From: Nilaparvata lugens
Lineage: Eukaryota; Arthropoda; Insecta; Hemiptera; Delphacidae
DNA length: 64,000 nt
Direction: 5' to 3'
Assembly: GCF_014356525.2 (NCBI RefSeq)
Contig: NC_052510.1
Location: 51,839,619-51,903,618, forward strand
Made by a program: the position numbers and the translations under genes. Each line of letters starts with the position of its first letter. Positions within the stretch are counted from its first letter, which is position 1. Positions 58,655-64,000 of the stretch are shown piece by piece. Under the pieces are notes generated by a model, which saw only the letters and a list, made by a program, of their open reading frames with translations, ran no database searches and was not told the DNA's origin.

Positions 58655-59870
58655 GAAATATGTAAATCCGGTTTTCAATATTTCCAGTAAGTAACTTACA
58701 ATAGAGTTTAAAGCTCAAATTGCTTTATCTCTTTACAAGTAGTGTTCTTTCTACATGAGGAGCAAGGAAAAAGTGACAGGAGCATAGTGATGTAACTGAA
58801 TCAGTGACAGATCTGTTTCGCAATCAATTACGTCATTGGATGAATCAATGAGCTTATTTGGATAAGATTTTAAGATCGCAATCTCCGATGGAAATTGCTG
58901 CTATCTGAAATTCTAGGAGAAAGGCTCTTCCAGGATACTCAGAATTCACTTCATATAATCTGGAGTTATTGATTCGATCTCACTGAGTGAGTTCAATTAT
59001 TTCTCTCAGAAGGATGTTTGACACAAAGATTATCTGAAAGAGATTTCTCTCTCTTTCTCTCTCTTATCGGTAACGAGATTGGTAGCGGAATTCCATATTA
59101 TTTGGAATAAAATGGAGTTTTCCACTGGTAAATTCAACCATTATTGGATATATTCTCAAGCTCTACCCACAATGTCCAACTGATTCAATGCTGGATGACG
59201 TTATTAGAATGTGGAATTATCGAAACTTCTCCAATATGAATTCAATATATGAATAGTAGTTTTTGAGATGTGGTTTCTGGGATGGTTTTGGTACATTGTG
59301 CCACTGACAAACTCATTTGTTAATACAATTACAAATCATATGAATATGATCAGGAAAGAGCACAAGCATGGCCCAAAACTATGCTGTTCCTAAAGTTTGA
59401 CATATATAATATGTCCATAGGAATAGGTTATGTTCTTACTGTAGAAAGTCAAAGTTGTATTGTACGAACACAAATAAAACTTTCCAGTCAACAATAAATT
59501 CAGATTAAAAATTAGTCCATAAGAACTACGAGAATGAACAGATTATTGAAGAATTATAGTCGGTTGCGATTAGACTTTGAGTCGATTGCGGAAGGAAGTA
59601 AAGTTTGAGTAGTATCAGAGAAAACTTCTATAATTGCTCTATTCTGTGGTAGTATCTAAGCTTTTGTGTTTTTGTTTTAGGATGAATTTGATATTAATGA
59701 TGAAAAAATCTCACGTAGCATTCTATTAAGTAAAGCTAATCGAAATATGTTAAGCTCTTTCTAGTCTTCCCACCAATAAGTTTGTTTCATTTTGTCCTTG
59801 TATTGATCAAGATAGTTTGAATCAGTCACTTGAATCGAATGAATATCTTCATTTAGTCTCTACTCTTTAG
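58655..59870. other. Unassigned sequence
   Basis: No gene recognised. A short TC-rich run lies at 59044-59063. Confidence 0.4.
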
Positions 59871-59875
59871 TTATT

Positions 59876-60010
59876 GATACAATAAGTACATCATCAAAAT
59901 GATAGGAAGAGAAAAAAATAAGGTAACCTTGTGCTATTCCTCTCCCAAATTTAGATAAGGTTACACATAGTCCGAAATAGGTCAAGTCTTGTAGTTGTTC
60001 ACTTCACAAC
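59876..60010 (-). mobile_element. Fragment of the microsatellite-bearing repeat
   Basis: On the minus strand this reads GTTGTGAAGTGAACAACTAC, AAGACTTG, TTTCGGACTATGTGTAACCT and then TATCTAAATTTGGGAGAGGA. It matches 24390-24535 with about ten to fifteen per cent difference. The 5' half with the (TGAC)n tract is missing. Confidence 0.75.
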
Positions 60011-60014
60011 ATCC

Positions 60015-61500
60015 ATTCTCAATGGACAAAAACTCGGATGGAGTGTCGGAAAATGTTTGTACGTCAGTAAGCTTGCTGGGATAGAATCATTTGTATACAG
60101 AAACCGTGGGAAGCGGTAGAACTGGTATATTTATGAGGATATCAGAAAGCTATGCATGGAAATATATAGGTCAAGTTCAACTGGATACAGTAAAACGGAA
60201 CAAAAGAAAAGCAGGGGTAAACAAATGCACTTTACGCCTCGGATTGGAAAGAAGTAGATCCGGCGAAAGCACGCTGTTGAATACGACAAAATGCCGACCG
60301 TGCGAAGCATAGCGCTCTCATCGATCCGTCGGAAAAGCCGTCGGAAAAGCCTCACACACACACACGCGCGCACGCACACACGGGAAATCCAACCAGCGTC
60401 ATGCTGTACATGTATGACCGACACCCACCATGCTCTATCCCACGTACTATCTGCCATCCCTATCATAATAATTGACATAACTCTTCTATCCAACCTCCTA
60501 ACAGAGTTACCTCCTCGCACGCTATATTTGTCTCACTCTTGCTCCATCCATCTCACTCTCTCCCAAGTTCCTTCTAAACCCTTTCGCCAGCAAATAGCAA
60601 TCACTAAATTCCGTAAATTGAACAAGTCAAAGGAACATCGGGGAGTCTCTACACGCCCACGTGACTCACAAATCATGTACATGGCTTTATTCTGTGAGAA
60701 CAAACTAAACTCCCCACCCTCTATACCACAACTTTCCGTTGGCAATTGCTGGAGAAACCTTTTCCCGATAATAAGTTACTGGTATTTGTGTTGAATACTT
60801 TGTTCGAAATTCAAGTAAAATGTTCGTCACTGAGACAGCATGAATATAAAATATAACATTCTAGGTATTCAATGACAGAAAGGCACTTGATATTTAGTCT
60901 TTATTTAAATAATCTCATCAACACACGTAATTGCAATCGTTTTTCGCAGTATTAGGTTTCATTCATCTATGATAAAGTTATAGTTGAATCACAGCATTGA
61001 TTTTTGAACAAAAATATTGAAGAAATATGAATATTAATGGCAAGAAGCCTACGATTGAAACTGGAGAACAGTTTCCCAGTCTCCTTTTTGGTGAGTTGGT
61101 GATAATCTTGGATGATTTGAGCGGAGTGATTGGTTCATGAAGACACGGATAGTTTCATATGTATAACGTTTAGGAGATGAGTAGCTGATAAGTCATTACA
61201 GTTTTTTATTTATAGCTCTTGAAATTCTTAAAAATTCTCTTGTAGAAAAAACTTCCCTTGTATTGTGAGAAAAAATGAGAATCTGTTGAGTAACAAGCTA
61301 CGATCCATCCCAACGAATGAGAATTCCTCACATTCATACATGATATAATATCATGAAGATATCAGACTTCTTATCAATATCAATGACCAAGAACTGGTGA
61401 TAAAGAAATAGAATCATTTCTTATATAATTAGATTACGTTACTGTGGTGTATAACAGTCACACTGTGAATTAAATAATCTCGAGTACAATATGGTACTCG
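60015..61500. other. Unassigned sequence, with GC-richer patch
   Basis: 60220-60770 is richer in G and C and open over more than 100 codons on both strands. A (CA)n/(CG) microsatellite at 60354-60385 runs through it, and neither frame shows a domain, conserved start or splice pair. It could be part of a 5' exon or promoter, but I cannot support a gene. Confidence 0.35.
60354..60385 (+). repeat. (CA)n/(CG) microsatellite
   Basis: CACACACACACACGCGCGCACGCACACAC-type alternating purine-pyrimidine sequence, which can adopt Z-DNA. Confidence 0.9.
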
Positions 61501-61680
61501 AAATGAATAGATTCTTACTAATAAAAACAATATAAAAACTTGTTTTACCCTTTTATTAAAAACTTTTAAATATTCTAACGATTAGTTTCTATGGACGAAA
61601 CTAGACGTTAAAATATTTTAAAGTTTTTAATAAAGGGGTACTAAAAGTTTTTTTTTTCACTTGAATAAAGTAGCCCGTAT
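61500..61680 (-). repeat. TACCC hairpin repeat, copy B
   Basis: Long inverted arms: TTACCCTTTTATTAAAAACT and TTTAAATATTCTAACG on the left pair with CGTTAAAATATTTTAAAG and TTTTTAATAAAGGGGTACTA on the right. The centre holds a second hairpin (GATTAGTTTC against GAAACTAGAC). The outer flanks (TAATAAAAACAATAT and TTGAATAAAGTAG) match those of the copy at 48446 in reverse. Confidence 0.75.
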
Positions 61681-61684
61681 AAGT

Positions 61685-62330
61685 AAAGTGATATTATAGA
61701 TTCTTACATATGCTCACAGAATCCCGTGTATAATTATGAATGGAGTCGTACTCTTGTTGTGGTCCTCTCGTATGCAAATTTATAATGAAATAATGTAAGA
61801 GAATATAGTGCCTGGTCCTGCTGAGATTGTAATGCATGGAAATTGAATTCAAGAATCCCATAGAAGGTACCCTATACCATTGAATGAGTACCATTAGAAA
61901 AACTGAAGATCCCAGAGGCGAAACAGAACGAGATCTTCGATATCCGTAATAGCAGATGAGACAGTGAAGAGAGAAAGCCTGGAGCAACACCTCGATGTAA
62001 TGATTTTGCGATCTCCGAGCTGGTGAGAAGGCGATCTCTCCAAAAAGCCTGGCTTGCTGGTATTCTTCATATTAGTGAAAGGTTCCAGAAAGCGTCAGAA
62101 TGAGTCGAGCTGAGGGATAAAAAGACCATTTTCCGACCAACTACGGCAGATAACGGAGAGATAGGGCCATCCGCAACATTTATTCGTTGTTTATAGTGGC
62201 TTTGTCAAGCAATGTAAGATAGTTTATTCGTTTTCTTAGTGTGTTGGTCTCAGGTTTTATGCGAATTACTGAGAAGTGTTCAGTTCTATTAGAACCCAAG
62301 CAAAGAATGAATCTGTAATCAGATCGAGAA
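61685..62330. other. Unassigned sequence
   Basis: No gene recognised. 61990-62170 is a little richer in G and C and lacks recognisable repeats, so it might be regulatory, but there is no direct support. Confidence 0.35.
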
Positions 62331-62335
62331 GGGAT

Positions 62336-62459
62336 TTCTATCACAGTTATTCATCCTTATAATTCTATGATACCGACTGAAATATCGTTATCATGAATAG
62401 AAATAGGTTGAGGAACAATTCGAAAGAATTGTGAAATTCTTACTTAAATGAGCATTAAA
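62336..62459 (+). repeat. Direct repeat, copy 1
   Basis: TTTCTATCACAGTTATTCATCC, ATGATACCGACTGAAATATC, GTTATCATGAATAGAAATAG and GTTGAGGAACAATT are repeated at 63109-63240 with only a few differences. About 120 bp, non-coding. Each copy could be an insertion of an unidentified short element or a local duplication. Confidence 0.85.
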
Positions 62460-62582
62460 GACCAAAAAGGCCACTTTAATGCTATTCAAATGTAAATGAG
62501 TGGATACTGACCAGCTCTAGATTCAAAGTTTCTCAAAGTTCAGTAATCTTTCTCGTTATTATTTTTTTTTTTGTTTATCAGA

Positions 62583-62675
62583 GATTGACAATGGTGTTAC
62601 AACCGAAACCGGTCTTTCTAAGTATCAATAAATCTGTGGTTTTTGACAATTTCTCAGTATTTTCATTAAATACTT
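62583..62675 (+). mobile_element. Dispersed repeat 3' end
   Basis: GATTGACAATGGTGTTACAA, then CCGAAACCGGTCTTTCTAAG, TATCAATAAATCTGTGGTTT and TTGACAATTTCTCAGTATTT. The second half also occurs at 52862 inside the tandem array. It looks like a retroposon 3' end; class uncertain. Confidence 0.5.
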
Positions 62676-62679
62676 TTTC

Positions 62680-63105
62680 TTATGGTGCTGTAAAAAATTT
62701 GATAATAACACTTGAGATGTAACAAATACACTATACCCTCAAGTTTGATACAGTATACCCTCAAAGAAATTTACAGAAAGTAATTGGAACGAGCTAACTC
62801 TAGACTATTCTGAAGCATGTGCATTTTACCTATATAAAACGAAAACTATAAGATGCAAAGTTATCTATTCATTCCTTGATCACAAACACAGTCCTTAGGC
62901 CAGTGTACAAAACGATTTCAAGATCAAACTACTGAAATGAGAATTTTAGCAAGTCAACTTGAACTGAAATCTGTATTCAAAAGTCGTACTTTCTTAACTA
63001 AAAGTTGAAGACAAATTTCTAATAACAAATAAGTCCTTCTAAATACGGATTCTTTGTTAAGTCTTTAAGAAGTTTAGCAGCTAAAACTTGACTTACTGGA
63101 GTTCT
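62680..63105. other. Unassigned sequence
   Basis: No gene or repeat recognised between the two direct-repeat copies. Confidence 0.4.
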
Positions 63106-63108
63106 TAC

Positions 63109-63240
63109 ATTTCAATCACAGTTATTCATCCTTTTAATTCTATGATACCGAGTGAAATATCGTTATCATGAATAGAAATAGGTTGAGGAACAATTTGATA
63201 GAATTGTGAAACTTAAGACTTCAATGAGAATTAAAGTTTA
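63109..63240 (+). repeat. Direct repeat, copy 2
   Basis: Second copy of the 62336-62459 sequence in the same orientation, about 775 bp away. Differences are mostly single substitutions (for example ACCGAG for ACCGAC). Confidence 0.85.
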
Positions 63241-63474
63241 ATGATTGTAATTGATCTTATGACTAAGATCAAACTTGTGATCGTTTTCAGTACGGGTCTG
63301 AGCCTAAACTAAAGGGAGAATTTTTCTCATGCATGTGTAAAATGCCTGTGAATAACGTATATCGTATGAAACGTGTATCCAATGGTAGTTGGCACAAATC
63401 GAACAAAAATGAATCTGATAGTGTTCTTGTGACTTGGAATGTTTCCAGTTTGTGTCTAATCAGCGACTAGTAAG

Positions 63475-63760
63475 ATGGTTGATTGGGCTTTGCCAGCATA
63501 TTCGCTGCAATATGAGGCAATGAATGCCCGAAGGGAGTTGAAGGAGGAAATAGGCCGGCCTGGGCAAGTGGGCTAAGTGGCAAGTGCTGTTCCAACACTG
63601 GCGCACAAACTCACGCCAAATCTAATTTAGCCAGCAGCAGCACATGGGCGGCCATGCCAACCTGCCTCACAAAATTGCTCACCACTTCATCTTTATAGAT
63701 ATTAACAGCCCGGCACAATAGCAAAGAGCCTCGCCTAAAGCGTGGCAATGACCCCATCCG
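63475..63760 (+). other. GC-richer segment with a 33-codon open frame
   Basis: This stretch is clearly richer in G and C than its flanks and lacks repeat features. A small plus-strand frame at 63475-63576 starts MVDWALPAYSLQYEAMNARR, with a CTAATCAG acceptor-like sequence just before it (63456-63463). The tail of the segment (GGCCATGCCAACCTGCC, AGCAGCAGC) does not continue the frame. It may be a conserved non-coding element, a 5' UTR with a small open frame, or an exon; none is established. Confidence 0.25.
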
Positions 63761-63769
63761 TTTAGGATG

Positions 63770-63872
63770 TCTAGGTTATCTAAAATGGTATGTAAGGTAT
63801 TCGATTATTAAATTATTTTTTTACTTTCTTGTAACACTGTTGTTAATTGGTGAATAAATTTGATTTGATTGT
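63770..63872 (+). mobile_element. LINE-like 3' tail (plus strand)
   Basis: CTTGTAACACTGTTGTTAAT, then TGGTGAATAAATTTGATTTG, looks like a LINE 3' UTR ending in a TTTGA-type tandem tail. The coding part is absent. Confidence 0.45.
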
Positions 63873-63874
63873 TT

Positions 63875-64000
63875 TTCACTGGTTATTTTAAGATGTTTGA
63901 GATGAACCTATGATGTAAATAGGATCTCGAGGATGTCCAGGAAATCTAGGATATTAAAAATATTTAGTTCGAGGTCTGGAATATTTTGAGAATCTAGGAT
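63875..64000. other. Unassigned sequence at window end
   Basis: AGGATSTCKAGG-like words recur (63922-64000), but no feature could be assigned. Confidence 0.3.

Noticed and set aside
60131..60794. Opposing frames of 129 and 167 codons
   Set aside because: Low-complexity CA/CG tract, no domain, no conserved start context and overlap on both strands; treated as chance.
1..64000. Intact tRNA, rRNA, CRISPR arrays, bacterial operons, endogenous viral genes or intact transposases
   Set aside because: Looked for on both strands; no convincing signature was found.

Overview
The window looks like nuclear DNA from an insect. It is AT-rich, almost free of long open frames, and built largely from transposable-element debris: 5'-truncated non-LTR retrotransposons, tRNA-derived SINEs, short terminal-inverted-repeat elements (MITEs), a Helitron-like repeat, microsatellites and hairpins. 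The repeat style suggests a hemipteran, perhaps a planthopper; that is an inference from general familiarity, not a database result. No bacterial-type operon, CRISPR array, rRNA, intact tRNA or intact transposase gene was found.

The only convincing host coding sequence is one short first exon on the minus strand (53572-53698). It starts with ATG, encodes a signal peptide with an A-x-A cleavage site, has an in-frame stop upstream, and ends at a consensus GTAAGT donor. It lies in a GC-rich island (about 53.57-53.99 kb) that probably holds the 5' UTR and promoter. The rest of the gene should lie to the left, possibly beyond a very long first intron. The first 1.4 kb of that intron is a degenerate tandem array of seven units.

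Layout: 0-14.6 kb is mostly unique AT-rich DNA with a GC-rich MITE, one minus-strand Helitron-like copy, a SINE and two decayed reverse-transcriptase (RT) tails. 14.6-18 kb holds two tandem Helitron-like copies, a SINE, and a foldback element carrying a retrotransposon insertion with a readable 7-bp target duplication. 18-25 kb is quiet apart from a MITE, an 89-bp duplication and a microsatellite-bearing repeat. 25.8-30.6 kb is a head-to-tail duplication of a 2.4-kb unit. 30.6-46.8 kb is unique DNA with RT pseudogenes (37.2, 39.6, 45.5 and 46.0 kb), a third plus-strand Helitron-like copy with a nested TIR element (41.2-41.9 kb) and two MITEs. 46.8-52 kb is nearly featureless. 52-54 kb carries the satellite and the exon. 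54-64 kb has a pogo-like MITE, a fairly young retrotransposon tail (55.4-56.5 kb), microsatellites and paired dispersed repeats.

Nearly all short open frames in the window are chance or lie inside repeats. Functional statements on repeats rest on termini, inverted repeats, target duplications and copy-to-copy comparison within the window. All alignments were done by eye.
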